From Berberis thunbergii (taxonomy: Eukaryota > Streptophyta > Magnoliopsida > Ranunculales > Berberidaceae), in the NCBI GenBank assembly GCA_003290165.1, contig QNQO01010669.1:1-64000 (forward strand): a DNA stretch of 64,000 nucleotides, read 5' to 3'. A program made the position numbers and the translations under genes. Each line of letters begins with the position of its first letter. Within the stretch, counting starts at the first letter, position 1. Below the pieces are notes generated by a model. It was not told the origin of the DNA, did no database searches, and saw nothing but the letters and a program-made list of their open reading frames with translations. This document shows, one piece after another, positions 12,384 through 23,714 of the stretch.

Positions 12384-12511
12384 GAAACCAAGTTTTTTGC
12401 AATCAAGGTGATGTGGCGTGATCTTGGAAGAACGATTAAATCCTCAAAGTATTAATTGATATCACTTCATCTGATCATGTCACATCATTTTGATTGCAAA
12501 ACCTGCTTTCC
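12384..12511. repeat. Short inverted-repeat element, about 128 bp
   Basis: The left arm from 12384 (GGAAACCAAG, then TTGCAATCAAGGTGATGTGG) pairs imperfectly with the right arm ending at 12511 (CACATCATTTTGATTGCAAA, then CTTTCC), arms of roughly 40 bp. Flanks read TTA and TTG, so a 3-bp target duplication is possible but not clear. It looks like a small MITE. Confidence 0.5.
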
Positions 12512-13118
12512 TTGCAAAATTTGAGGTTTATGGTAATAGAAGACGATCATGGGAATTGACAAGTTAATGAAAATAGTGAGAGAAGATCATGGTGACATGT
12601 GTATTCAATTATCTAAATTGCATGAATAAATGAAATAAAATCATTTGACGAACGTTAAGCACCTTCTGCATTTACAATCTCTTTTTAATCTTCACTCTTC
12701 TTCTAATGACATGTGTCCCTAATAATCTAAATCCCTCCTTAATTTTCTAATGAATCAAAACTTAACATTTAATTGATCAAATCTCGTGTTTGCCCTTTCT
12801 AACAAAGATGAATGTGAGAAAATATCTACATAGATGACTATAGTGATGGTAGTTTAGTAGAAAGTTGCGTGAAGCATTCGACTCTTTATTCTATATGATG
12901 TGTGTCTAATGTAATGAAGGTCCTCTTATACAAATTTGTTTGATGCAAACATCGAGTATATGATAATTTCCCAAATGATTTTTAACATAGGTAAGAGTTT
13001 GAGAATTGATGAAGAAATAGGAGATTAAATTTTTATAAAATTTAAGAAAACACAAAAGGTGAGGTGTCAGGTGTGAGTGGAGAAAATTTAAGAAAACACA
13101 AAATTTAAGATTAAATAG
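12512..13118. other. No gene recognised
   Basis: AT-rich sequence upstream of the B3 gene and the small inverted repeat. I see no coding or terminal-repeat signal. Confidence 0.45.
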
Positions 13119-13665
13119 GCAACGACTACCTCGCACCACCATATCACTTTCTCACACCACCATTGAGGTTTTTTTTTTTACTTTATCACACCACCTATAT
13201 AAACAAAAAACCATCCATTTTTTCCCCTCACCATTCAAATCGACGATGATTCCTCCCTCCCCCATTCGAAATTTCCTCTTCAAAATTTCTCCCCATACTC
13301 AAATCGTTTGAAAATCTCCTTCATCTCCCTTGAAAACTCTCAAAATTTCTTCAAAGTCGAAACCCTTAAACTCAAACTCAACAATATATGCATAACTTAA
13401 CATAACAGACAAACTCAAACTTAAAATGAAAAAAAATGAAAAATAGGGTAAGTTTCAAACCAATTTAAATCCTCAATTGAGACTGATTCTCAAGCTCATC
13501 AAAACACGAAAGTTATAGTACTCTGGGTTATCTAATAAACACAATTGAATTAGTTTACAATGTTTTGAAATGAGCAAGTTATGGTCAAATTACTAAAGTC
13601 GCGTAAATCTATCCGAAAAATGAAAACGAGATAGTGTTCCTGACTTTCGGCCAACTTATCATCAA
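13119..13665 (+). repeat. Unclassified dispersed repeat, copy 1
   Basis: This stretch shares long near-identical blocks with 54877-55565, beginning at GGCAACGACTACCTC and including CACACCACCTATATAAAC, ACATAACTTAACATAACAGA and TTTAAATCCTCAATTGAGAC. It has a TATA-like CTATATAAA followed by a pyrimidine-rich leader-like stretch, but no long open frame and no clear terminal repeats. It could be a solo LTR, a Helitron end or a non-autonomous element of unknown class. Confidence 0.6.
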
Positions 13666-13759
13666 ATTCATGTTCTCTTTTTGTTGAGTGGTTTTTATCG
13701 CTTCATCTAAATATTTTCAGGGGGATGCAAAAACCAGATCTCACTAATCATATCTCACA

Positions 13760-14582
13760 AATGCAGCCTAGTCGAGGATAGAGTGGTTTCTCACACCCGC
13801 ACAACTCTATCTATAAGGTAAGTTATACTTGCGGATCAATTAGGATATTTGTGAGACACAAAAGGACATAAAGTCCTTTACAAATAAGGATTCACAGTCA
13901 TTTGTGGATTTGTTGTATTTCCTTTGATTGGCTCCCAAATTTCAGGGACACGTGACATGGACCGGGTCCCAATTATGTGGGACTCAAAGTCACACAAGAA
14001 CTTCAATTCTTATTCTCTCTTTGTAACAACAACACATACAAACAGTAAAACAAACAACGTAAGAGTAGCAGCATATACACATCGATCAGCAGGTGATAAC
14101 GTGATCAGCAGCAGCACACAAAGGGAACAATACGTACACAGAGTGTAAGCAACAGTGCAGCAAGAAACATGTTGCGATAAGGGCGCGAAACATGCTACGA
14201 GTTCGATGTGATTCAGTGTGTGTACAGCGTGAAATAGCCAAGTAGAAGGATTGGAATCGGATGATTTCGAGTGTTCTTTTGTCAAACTTTTGGTGGTATT
14301 GTTTGTTTGAGATTGAATAATCTCAATGATTGTTGCTTGACAATGCTATAATCTTCAAGTAAGTGTTTTCATATCAATAAAATAGTTACAGAGTCGTCGT
14401 CCGTGGAGTAGGCAAAGCCAAACTACGTAAATCTCGGTATCATCTTTATTTTTTGTATATTGCTTGTTGTTTGCTATTACTTGCATAGCATTTTTAACCT
14501 TTCATAATCACCAACTAGGTCTCACCAACTAGGTCTAGGACTTGTGTTGGAATTATTTGCATTAGCAGTTATTTCCCTTACA
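13760..14582 (+). repeat. Copia-type 5' LTR (left end approximate)
   Basis: The right end TTTCCCTTACA is followed two bases later by a Met-tRNA-type primer site, which fixes the orientation. An internal GTCGTCCGTGGAGTAGGCAA and CGTAAATCTCGGTATC resemble the R/U5 region of TNT1/Tork-type Copia LTRs. I could not place the left end, and no matching 3' LTR is visible downstream. Confidence 0.55.
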
Positions 14583-14584
14583 AA

Positions 14585-14596
14585 TGGTATCAGAGC
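14585..14596 (+). other. Primer binding site (initiator Met tRNA type)
   Basis: TGGTATCAGAGC lies two bases after the LTR end, the standard plant Copia primer binding site. Confidence 0.8.
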
Positions 14597-14637
14597 TCCA
14601 GTTGGTTGGTGTTTGTGTTTTGAAAGTGTCAAATAAA

Positions 14638-15440
14638 ATGGTTGAAAGGTCTTATTCATCGCGTGATGATGACTATGTGAAAGTCCATGGGTTCGACATT
14701 GTTCGATTCAATGGTAGGAACAATTTTAAAGTTTGGCAGATGGATTATAAAGATATTCTAGTTAGTATGGATCAGACTGATGCACTAGATGAAAAAAGGA
14801 AACCATCATCAGATAAGGCGACGGTTGAGGTTATCGAGAAATGAAGTAAAATGGATCAGAAGGCATGTAATACGATTTGTTTGTCTTTCTCGCTTACAAC
14901 TTCACTGATGAGAAGACATCTCAGGGTATTTAGAATAATCTTCAGGATAAAGCTCATCACCAAAGTCATCCTTTCTAAGTGAAAATGCAAACAAGATGGA
15001 AGGTCAATTGCTATGTAAATCAGTTGTGACCGACAAGTATGGTGGCAACGATCATGAGCGGTTCAGTAAGGAGAGTTATCCTATGGTTGTGCTCTCTGTA
15101 GGGCAATAATGTCGAACAAGAAGAACTTCCTCAAACATACGTTTCTAATTGTCGGTAATGGGGCGAAAGCTAATATCCAGAATGAAGTTATGGTTGGGGA
15201 ACGATCCCCTATGGCAGAGACTTAGTAACATCTATGCCATCACCAGCAACAAACATGAAGTGGTTTCTGACTTTGTATATCAATCTGATAAAGGATACAT
15301 AGTTAATCTTGAAGGAAACAGAGAAGATTATGGGTTGTTTTATCCTGGGGACGGCGGGGCTACGAAACTGCTTGCACAATCTTGGGCAGAGCCGCGAAAC
15401 GTCTTAAAGAGAGCGACCTAGTCCGCGACTCAACCTAAGC
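14638..15440 (+). pseudogene. Decayed Copia gag fragment
   Basis: The first part encodes a gag N-terminus of the TNT1/Tork type (VRFNGRNNFKVWQMDYKDIL, then LVSMDQTDALDEKRKP). It stops at about 14842, and the remainder has many stops in that frame. An 90-residue open frame at 15149-15421 has no domain I recognise. No protease, integrase or reverse transcriptase follows, so this is a truncated copy. Confidence 0.6.
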
Positions 15441-15761
15441 TAAACTGGTACATTCGCTCCTAACTATTTATTTGAATTGTTTACAGCAATTGAATCTTAT
15501 ACAGAAGTTACAACAAACAGGTATGTTAAGGATGAATTTATTTCATAGATTTCCTTTATTTTTCAAAGAATGCTTGCTTACATAAGTATGCTTATTTGCA
15601 TTTGCTATTGTTCGTATGCTTAATGTTTGGATGGAATTTATGTTTTATATTTGCATATTGGAACTTGCTTGAGTAAAACATCCAATACATTATACTAGCA
15701 ACATGGTCAGTATATGAGTTTTTATTTTTTCAAAATACTTGGAAATGTCTTACTGTGACAT

Positions 15762-16329
15762 TTAGTTGCTGCTCCACATAATCAGTTCTGGGCTTGTCTC
15801 CGAGATCCACCCTGCCAATGTCCATTCTACTCTCTCCTCCTCATCCACATGATCACCTTCTCCTTGGATAAGCAGAGTTTTGTCATCCTCCATACAAACC
15901 TTGACATGCTCAAGGCCTAAACCAGGCATCTCCATCCTGACATATAGAGCATTTTGGTCCACCATAGAATCCAACCCTTTCTTTCTACCCACTTGAGCTA
16001 CTCTCCTTTTGATGAAGTTATTCAGACTATCCATAATCTCCGACAAATTGTTCACTCTCTCGCCAAAGCTCTTGGGCTCATCAGATACAGGATCAACCTT
16101 ATCATCTACAACACATCAACCCCATATGAAAAAGTTGGAACAAACTTTTTCACGGAAACAAACAGGAAAATAAAAAAGAAAGAAATTGTTGTTGTGAGAA
16201 TGAACCTGGAGTGGGAGAGGCAGAAGAAGAAGATGATGTTGTGCTGAAGGAACGAGTGAGATTGTTGATCATGGCAGCAACTCCAGCGGCTCTCCTAAGA
16301 GGGTGTGATAATGAAGAAGAAGAAATCAT
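15762..16329 (-). pseudogene. Organelle-type small heat shock protein, broken
   Basis: Exon 1 (16329-16206) encodes a basic, Ser-rich presequence-like start (MISSSSLSHPLRRAAGVAAM, then NNLTRSFSTTSSSSS), suggesting a mitochondrial or plastid precursor. A 100-bp intron with GT/AG ends (16205-16106) joins in frame to exon 2. That exon carries the start of an alpha-crystallin domain: LYVRMEMPGLGLEHVKV, LLIQGEGDH and EEERVEW. After this the frame moves: GRVDLGDKPRTDYVE, as expected for the next strand of HSP20, appears in another frame, and the conserved C-terminal strand and tail are missing. So I see one frameshift near 15825 plus 3' truncation. sHSPs are ATP-independent holdase chaperones. A second decayed copy is at 27602-28217. 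Confidence 0.7.
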
Positions 16330-16392
16330 ATTGCTTTTTCTGGTGGTGGTGAGATCAAAGGGAAGCTTTTTTCTGCAAGTATAATAAGACAC

Positions 16393-17254
16393 TGAGAAAG
16401 TAGGGATTAATAGAGACCGGTTTTATTTTACGAGCAAGCCTAGCCAGCCAATTTATGCTAGGTTAACCACATACACTATCTATAAAAAAAGGTATAAGTG
16501 TAAAAAAAAAAAAAAAAGTCTAGCAATTCAAGCTGACTAGAATTGTTATTATTTTACATAATAAAGCAATCCAATTCGCAAATTTGGATGAAAACAGTCA
16601 ATTAAATCATGGAAATCAACTAATTTACTACCATCATTATCAAATAAATTAAATCTTATTTCATATTGATTCATGGACATTTTGATCCAATTGAACAAAG
16701 CTTAGCAAAGCCAATAACCAAATTCACAAACCTTAGGGATTTTGATGATGCAATGTTGTTAAAGTATGAAATTTGATTGACGAATGTTTTCCTCCCTGAA
16801 ATATGAAAATTGATAGATTTAACATTAGACAGAGAAATAACAAAGCAAATGGGAGAAAAGAGCTTCAGATACCTTTTTCTCAGTACATTAACCCCTTTTA
16901 CCAGGTATCCATGATCATTACTACTTTCAATCCAATTTCCCATCCAACTCATTCCAAAGACCTAATTTTTATACATTCAACAAAGTACACTATCCCAATT
17001 ACACACTGAAACCAGTTCATAAACCACCATTCCACATTGCAATCAACACAATTGAACTAAACACGATCTTGGTACATATAAAGTTTGAATAAAATTTAAA
17101 GGAACCCTCTTTTTTGACAGAGAAGCAAAAACAGAGTAATTGGGTGTTCTGAACTCGAAGAGAGAGAGATGGGTACCTATATGAAGAATTGAAGAACTGG
17201 TTCTCGTCCTTTTTCGATTTCTGTTGTGCATTAATTGGTCGACGATGGTGTCTC
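16393..17254. other. No gene recognised
   Basis: Upstream region of the small heat shock gene. AT-rich, with a short A run near 16503-16517. No clear heat shock element cluster or coding homology was seen. Confidence 0.4.
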
Positions 17255-17262
17255 TGTTTGAC

Positions 17263-17862
17263 TGGGCATCTCGAACCCGTCACAATCTCATCCCGTCCTG
17301 ATTTTTTGGGTCCTTTTGGAATTGATCAAACTCATACCGATCACGTCCCATCCCGATCTAGAGTGGGATGGGATCGGGATGAAGATTTTCAATCCCGCCT
17401 ATTCCATCCCGTCCAGAATTTATTTATTTAATAATTATTATTATTAATTTTAATCAAAATACCCTTCTAAATTAAAGTTTAGGATGTGTTGAAATTATAT
17501 CAATATAAGTTTAAATTCTATATGAAATCTAAATGAATTGAATCATTAATTCTAAATAAAATTTAATATTTATTTGTCTTCCAAAAAAAAGTTTAATATT
17601 TATTTATTTAATATCTTTTATTATTTATGATGTAAGTTATATGTATATAAATTTGACATTATTGGTGTGTGAGTAATGTGAGATAAAACTTTTTTTTATT
17701 TTTTATTGGATGACTATTTAGTACGTGTTCATCTCGTCCCGTTCCGATCCCATTTGAGATGGGACGAGGTCGGGATGAGGTCTATCCCGTCCCGATCTCG
17801 AATGAACGAGATGGGATAGGGATGGGTCCATCTCGTCCCATCTTGTCCCGTGCCCACCCCTA
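17263..17862. mobile_element. hAT-type MITE, copy A (600 bp)
   Basis: The right end GTGCCCACCCCTA matches the family terminus; the left end is worn (TGGGCATC). Eight-bp flanks TGTTTGAC (17255-17262) and TGTTTGAG (17863-17870) differ at one base, as expected for hAT. Sub-terminal arms are rich in ATCCCGTCCC/GGGACGGGAT motifs around an AT-rich core without a coding frame. Copies B, C and D are at 20551, 51903 and 53175. Confidence 0.8.
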
Positions 17863-17918
17863 TGTTTGAGAATAAATATTAAAAGGGTTTGAAGAGCTTT
17901 ATAAAAAAAAATTTCATC

Positions 17919-18345
17919 TATTGGGATGGAACTGGCTCGAATAATCCCACATCAAGTCCTTATGAGTCGTCACTAAGGTTTATAGGGAGATGTTTCACTC
18001 CCTAATACCAACGGGGCCTTTTAAGATAAAAAAGAAAAGAAAACCCCACACCCGAGGCCCGGATGGTAGATCCAAGTTGTGGTGTTTAAGTTGGCAACAA
18101 TATTGTTACTACCTATAGTGGTCGGCGGAGACTTTTCGAGGTGGAGGTGGTGCAGGCGGCACCTTGTTCGAGGATCAGGCGCAGGGTAGCGAGCCAAGTA
18201 AAACATCACATGTGCACAGTCCGCCAGATGAATGGTTCCAGATCCTTGCTAATAGAAGGTATCCCACAGGGTGGATGGATTGTAGGATGTGTGACGATTC
18301 ACGCCAAAGGTGGAGATTGTTGGGATGGAGTAGCAACGAGGCCTT
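17919..18345 (+). mobile_element. TRIM-like miniature LTR element, deleted copy
   Basis: A worn LTR starts at 17919 (TATTGGGATGG; related copies have TGTTGG) and includes AATCCCACATCAAG and GGGGCCTTTTAAG. A deletion has joined the LTR interior to the internal region, removing the LTR end and primer site. The internal region contains CGAGCCAAGTAAAACATCAC and CGCCAGATGAATGG, shared with 23125-24010 and 58600-59650. A polypurine-like GCCAAAGGTGGAGAT precedes a second LTR start at 18318, which is itself truncated after about 25-30 bp. Confidence 0.65.
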
Positions 18346-18349
18346 TTAA

Positions 18350-18957
18350 AAACAAAAATCTTTATAAAAGTGTTTCCAACTTGAGAAGATTCACACTAGC
18401 AAAATCCTTTGGATCCGGCCCAATAGGGTGGACCAGGCCCTGAAGAGAAGTTAATTAAATTAGGGTTGTTTGATGCTTTATAAAAAGCGGAGAAAGAAAA
18501 AAAAAATTAGACATGAGTTTTTGTTTTGTGCGACGGTTGCGTGCACGTGTCTCCATTTTGAGAAAAGAAATAAGGGGATGAGGAGTTGATTGTTGTGGTT
18601 TGATTGAAGACTCACAGGTGTGTTTTGGATTCGTTTCTTGTCGAATGTTGGTGTCGTTTGTTTCGGTGTATTATTCCTTTGATTGGGAGTTGTTTGAAGC
18701 TCTTGTGAGGTAACATTTGTTTTGCTCCTTGTATTCCTCAAGCCTTGGGCAAGCTTGAGAAGAACATTGTATTTCTTTTATTGATCGAATTTGCCTCGTA
18801 GTTTTTTACCATTCACCTTGAAGGGTTTTCCACGTATATCTTGGTGTAATTTATTTTGCATTGATTATTTGCTTACATTGAATATTTGTTTGGCGATATT
18901 ACTTGGTTCTTCCATTGGTAAAATTTATGTATAGGTGTTTGCTTTGTTTTCCCCAAC
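18350..18957 (+). repeat. Copia LTR-like fragment
   Basis: On the plus strand a TATA-like CTTTATAAAAAGCGG near 18476 is followed by CTCGTAGTTTTTTACC, GGGTTTTCCACGTATATC and TTGGTGTAA, the usual R/U5 signature of TNT1-type LTRs, and the block ends in CCCCAACA at 18957. I see no primer site after it and no clean start, so it is probably a solo or truncated LTR. Confidence 0.45.
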
Positions 18958-19027
18958 AAAGTGTTTTCATTAATGACAACTCCATCTTACTTGATGTTGG
19001 ACTATTCAAGTCAGCTTCATCCCAACA
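18958..19027 (-). repeat. Truncated 3' LTR of the minus-strand Copia/TRIM family
   Basis: Read on the minus strand, TGTTGGGATGAAG at 19027 begins an LTR like that at 23474, immediately after a purine tract (19028-19042). It is cut after about 70 bp by the LTR-like block ending at 18957. Confidence 0.6.
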
Positions 19028-20440
19028 ATCTCCACCTTTGGCGCGAATCATCACACATCCTACAATTCATCCACCAGTCTGCAACATCTCGAAGTACACT
19101 TCCTCCTCGAGTCTCATGCGCGACCACGATCCGATGGGTAGTACTCGGTGTACGGGCTCCTATCCTGACGTTGTTGTCTCTAGGTTGGCGCTCTCTGGTA
19201 GACCTTCTTATATGAGGCTCTACTATTTCTTGATGAAGGGATTGCTCTTCTTGCTCAGTTTCATCTGTTTGCATATGGTCATCACCAACAACTTCATTTT
19301 CTAGCATATGGTCACCTACTATATCATTTAGCATCTCTCCCCCATTTTCAACATGCGACGAAGAAGGAGGAAGTGGGGTAAGATCTGGTACCTCACTCTT
19401 TGTCTGCTTGGGCTTCTCAATTTTCTCAAAATCTGCAATGGTATGATCTTCATAAAAGACAACATCTCTGCTTCTAATAATATTATTATTCTCAGGGTCC
19501 CACAATCTGTATCCAAACTGTGCATATCCATAGCTAATGAAAATACATGAAAATGTCTTCTTATCAAGCTTTGATCTGTGTTGCTTGGGTACATGAACAA
19601 ACGTTTTACATCCAAACACCTTGAGATGAGAGTATGAAATATTTTTACCTCTCCACACTTTTTCTAGAATATCACCATCCAAAGGAACTGAAGGAGACAT
19701 GTTGATGAGATAACAAGCAGTACGAGCAATTTCAGCCCAAAACACCTACAGCAACCTAGCCATTTGAAGCATACATCAGACCCTTTCAACAATAGTCCGA
19801 TTCATTCTCTCTGTCACTCCATTATGCTGTGGAGTGCGAGGAAGTGTCATCTCATGCCGTATACCATGTTCATCACAATAAGCTTTAAATTCCTTTGATG
19901 TGTACTCACCCCTATTATCACTATGGAGACACTTCAAAAGTTTACTTGTTTCGCTTTCAATCTTGGCATGGAATTGATGAAAGCACTGGAAAATCTAGTC
20001 TTAAGATCTAATGAAATAAATCCACACATTTCTTGATGCATCATCAATAAATGTGAAGAAATATCTATTACCACCAAGAGAATCTACTTCAATGGGACCA
20101 CAAACATCAGTGTAAACCAAATCTAACAAACCGGTTTTTTCCTTTTGATGATCTATGAAATGAAACTCTATGATGTTTACCAAACAAACAATTATCACAG
20201 GGGTTAGGAGGGGTACGTTTTAAGGAGGGAATCAATTTATTCTTTGCTAAGAGCGACATACGTTTCTCACTCATGTGTGCAAGTCGTTTGTGCCACAAGT
20301 TCAGAAAAGTATCACTTTCAGTTGCATACAAACCACTCTTACACAGCTTCACATGAGTCTTGTATAAGGTGCAACACGTCTTGCCTTTTGTCACAACAAA
20401 TGAACATTTGTTAAGCTTCTAAGTACCATTACCAAAATAA
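19028..20440 (-). pseudogene. TNT1-like Copia: integrase region, RT deleted
   Basis: Minus-strand frames give, in order, a GAG-pre-integrase segment (NLWHKRLAHMSEKRMSLLAK and CDNCLFGKHH), the integrase core (LVYTDVCGPIEVDSLGG, IDDASRNVWIYF, HSDNRGEYTSKEF, PQHNGVTERMNRTIVE) and the post-integrase segment (SHLKVFGCKTFVHVP, RSRDVVFYEDH). All three acidic integrase residues can be seen. Frames change several times and stops are present. Reverse transcriptase and RNase H are absent: after an acidic linker the sequence passes straight into the 3' region shared with the TRIM family and a purine tract before the LTR. The 5' part of the same element continues at 22996-23124, beyond a nested hAT MITE. 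Confidence 0.8.
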
Positions 20441-20550
20441 TTCATATATCCTTGTTTATCCAAAGCATGTTCAGAAATCAGATTTAGGCAAATATCAGAA
20501 ACATGGAGTACATATTTCAAAGTCAAAGTGCATCCCATATTAGTTTTGAT

Positions 20551-22987
20551 TAGGGGTGGGCATCCCATCCCGCGATCCCGAACCCGTCCCATCCCATCTC
20601 AATTTTTTGGGGTCCTTTTGGGATTGATCAAACTCATCCTGATCCCATCCCGTCCCGATCTAGAGTTGGATGGGATCGGGATGGAGATTTTCAATCCCGC
20701 CTATCTCGTTCCGTCCCGAATTTATTTATTTAATATTAAGTATTATTATTTTAATCAAAATACTCTTCTAAATTAAAGTGTAGAATGTGTTGAAATTAAA
20801 TCAATGTAAGATAAAATTCTATATGAAATCTAAATGAATTGAATCATCAATTCTAAATGAAATTTCATATTTATTTCCTTTCAAAAAAAAGTTTAATATT
20901 TATTTAGTTAATATCTATTATTATTTATGTTGTAAATTATATGTATATAAATTTGACATTATTGGTGTGCGAGTAATGTGAGATAAAACTTTTTTGTAAT
21001 TTTATATTAGAAAACTATTTAGTACGTGATATTCACATAATTACTACATAATATATCCCTTAATTTATACATGTTAGTGTTTCGATTATTATATTTTATA
21101 ATAATTATTTCGTTTTCATGTCTTTGTAGGAATTTGAGCGTAAACGATGAAATCATATTAAGGCGACAAGTTAAGGAACGACAATTAGTCGATTCCAACG
21201 GTGGTATAAAACAGTCACAAACCTAAACCCAAAACCTAATCCATAACCTAAACCCAAACCCAATGGCTAGCCCAATCCTACCCTCATTGATGAATCATCC
21301 CATCATCTCATCCCTATTCATCTTGATCATTTTCTATAAATACAAGATAATAGGGTGAGAAAAAAGAAGGAAGATAAGGGAATGAAGAAATTAGACAAAA
21401 ATCAAAACCTCTTCCTCCAAATTGATTCTCATCACCTCTCACCACTCATCCATCTCTCACTCACTCAGCAATCACCTCCATCCTCCACCTCGCCACCTCC
21501 ATCACCCGAGCACCACCACCACCTCCGGACAGCACAACCGCTACCGCCACGAAACAGGGGTGTGACAACCTTGTTTCGCGTTAGCGCCACCTCCATCACC
21601 GTCCCTGTCCCTCTCCCTGTCCATCATCCATCAACCAACATCATCCATCACCTCTGCCACCACCTCCGCACGAGCACCACCACAATAGACCGAGAACCAC
21701 CACTGCCAAACAGAGCCTCACCGCGGCTCTGTTCCCCCTCGCGACAGAGCCAGGCAGGCCGTCCTCCTCTCCTCTCTGTCCTCTCTTCGTCCAGGCATCT
21801 TACCATCTTTCTGCCACCGGACAACCATCACAGAGCGGCTCGTCCGCGATGCACAACCACCGCTGAAACAGGAAACAAAATAGGGAGTCTCCTTCTCATT
21901 CTCTCTCTCTGTTTTGAGTTCCTTATTGCATCTCGCTATCTTTTGCAGGTTCCAGACCCAATTGGAGGACGAGGAGCGAGAACAAGGCTGCGAGACCGCC
22001 GCTGCTCGCTGGAGAAGAAGGCGGAGCGAGGCGATACTGTAGCAGAGGCGGGAGAACTGGTCAAATTCTGTTATTTGGCTATTCACACCCCCGATTCTGC
22101 TTTGTACCACCACAGAGCGTTTTGGAGCCATTTGTCTCGGGATTCGTGTTTTGACCACCTGGTGATCTGCTGAGTACCACCACATCGATTTTGTGACAAA
22201 CTAAATGAGTTGTATAAGTTATTTTGATTTATTTTACTAAATTGTGTGCTTAATTGTTAATTACAATTTATTTCTGAATTTTGATAAATTGCTTTCACCT
22301 TGCATGTTCGAGAAATTAAACTTGATATGTTTGGTAGTTAGAATTACCCTTTATCAATATTCAAAGCATGTGCTAAAAATATTAAGCTTAAACTTTGGTT
22401 ACCTAAAAAGACACTTAATACTTGGTAAGAGCGTATTTGCTTGAAATAATTTGTTAATGTTTGATAGAAACATTATATAAGTTGAATTGGATTTTAACGA
22501 TCACATATTCGGTGTAAGCAAGGGATTCTCATCCCTAAAGCTTCTCGTTTTTAAATTCAGTAATTTAGATTTAAATGTTTTTGCTAACTCATTGGTGAGT
22601 CCAAGCCCACAAAACTCATCTCATCTATCTTTTATTTTATTTTTCTTATTTTTAGTTTAGTTTTAAAAACACCGTAACCCCATTTTCTCTAAATTAGTTT
22701 AATTAAATTCTAAAATTCAATTTAATCTACCTTCCTTGTGGGATCGACCCGTACTTGCCGTTGTCTACCAGTTAGACACCGTGCACTTGCGGTTATTACA
22801 AGTGGGCTGAATTAACCTATTTATTTAGGTTGGTTAAATCCACATCAGTACGTGCTCATCATGTCCCATCCCGTTTGAGATGGGGCGAGGTCGAGATGAG
22901 GTCTATCTCATCCCATCCCATCCCGAATGAATGGGATGGGATAGGGATGGGTCCATCTCATCCCATTCTGTCCCGTGCCCACCCCTA
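20551..22987. mobile_element. hAT-type MITE, copy B, split by a solo LTR
   Basis: Left end TAGGGGTGGGCATCCC and right end GTGCCCACCCCTA are flanked by identical 8-bp duplications GTTTTGAT (20543-20550 and 22988-22995). The target is the protease-to-integrase part of the minus-strand Copia, whose reading resumes on both sides. The element was about 600 bp before an LTR retrotransposon inserted at 21027. This copy has the best ends and defines the family. Confidence 0.9.
21027..22847. mobile_element. Solo LTR, 1821 bp, nested in the hAT MITE
   Basis: The block starts TGATATTCACATAATT and ends TTAAATCCACATCA, with 5-bp duplications GTACG at 21022-21026 and 22848-22852. Removing it restores the MITE sequence seen in copy A (TAGTACGTG). 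There is no internal region, so the element has recombined to a solo LTR. Its length and layout (TATA region near 21337, a CCACCACC-rich leader, then a GGGATCGACCCGTACTTGCC block near the 3' end) resemble the Athila-like LTRs at 28229 and 37429, though the sequence is a different family. The 272-residue open frame at 21355-22173 lies in the low-complexity leader and is not a credible gene. Confidence 0.9.
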
Positions 22988-22995
22988 GTTTTGAT

Positions 22996-23124
22996 ACATA
23001 CATCACTCACTCCAACAATCTTGGAGAAACTAGTATTACCCATCTTCACACTGTCAAAGTCCCTTGCTTTGTAAGTAGTGAAGTAGTTTTTCCTTAGAGT
23101 ATCGTGAAAAGATGCACCAGTGTC
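22996..23124 (-). pseudogene. TNT1-like Copia protease fragment
   Basis: The minus-strand peptide begins at the aspartic protease motif D-T-G-A-S (23110-23124) and continues FHDTLRKNYFTTYKARDFDS, then KMGNTSFSKIVGVSDV. It is the upstream half of the element resumed at 20542 after the nested MITE. Upstream of DTGAS the sequence switches abruptly to plus-orientation TRIM sequence, so gag and the 5' LTR are lost. Confidence 0.75.
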
Positions 23125-23473
23125 AAAGCATCGCATGTGCACGGTCCGAGGTGGAGGTGCAGGCGGCATATTATTCAGGGGATAAGGCTTGAGGTAGTGA
23201 GCCAGGTAGAGCATCGCATGTACGTGGTCTGCCAAATGAATGGATCCAAATCCTTGCCAAGAGAATGTATCCTACAAGTTAGAACGAGGTGAAGTTAGTG
23301 TGGTGGTTGCAACTAAGGTGGAGCCAACAACGCCGGGATAGCGACCCATACACCGAATGCTACCCACAAGATCATGGTCGCACATGAGTCTCAAGGAGGA
23401 GGTGTACTTCAAGATATAACAGACCAATGGATGGATTGTAGAATGTGTGACGATTTGCACCAAAGGTGAAGAT

Positions 23474-23700
23474 TGTTGGAATGAAGTTGGCTTAAATAGT
23501 CCCACATCAAGTAAAGATGAGGAGTTACTGAGGTTTATAAGGAGATGGTCCACTCCCTAATAGTAATGATGCCTTTTAGAGAAAACCCCACATCACCTAG
23601 GCCCAGATGGAAGGCCCGATATGGTGGTTTTTAAGTTGGGGACAATATCACTGCTATGTATAGTGGACCTAGGTGCGCGCACGCGCTTGGTGTGCCAACA
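23474..23700 (+). repeat. TRIM LTR with snRNA-type promoter motifs
   Basis: LTR bounded by TGTTGG and CCAACA. It contains TAGTCCCACATCA (23497-23509), close to the plant snRNA upstream sequence element, and a TATA-like TTTATAA at 23534-23540, 24 bp further on. Confidence 0.75.
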
Positions 23701-23702
23701 AG

Positions 23703-23714
23703 TGGTATCAGAGC
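23703..23714 (+). other. Primer binding site (initiator Met tRNA type)
   Basis: TGGTATCAGAGC begins two bases after the TRIM LTR, showing that this family uses the same primer as Copia elements. Confidence 0.85.

Noticed and set aside
21355..22173. A 272-residue open frame, one of the longest outside the retrotransposon pol regions
   Set aside because: It lies entirely inside the solo LTR, in its Pro/His/Ser-rich low-complexity leader, has no domain, and is matched by an overlapping minus-strand frame. Similar composition-driven frames occur in the Athila LTRs.
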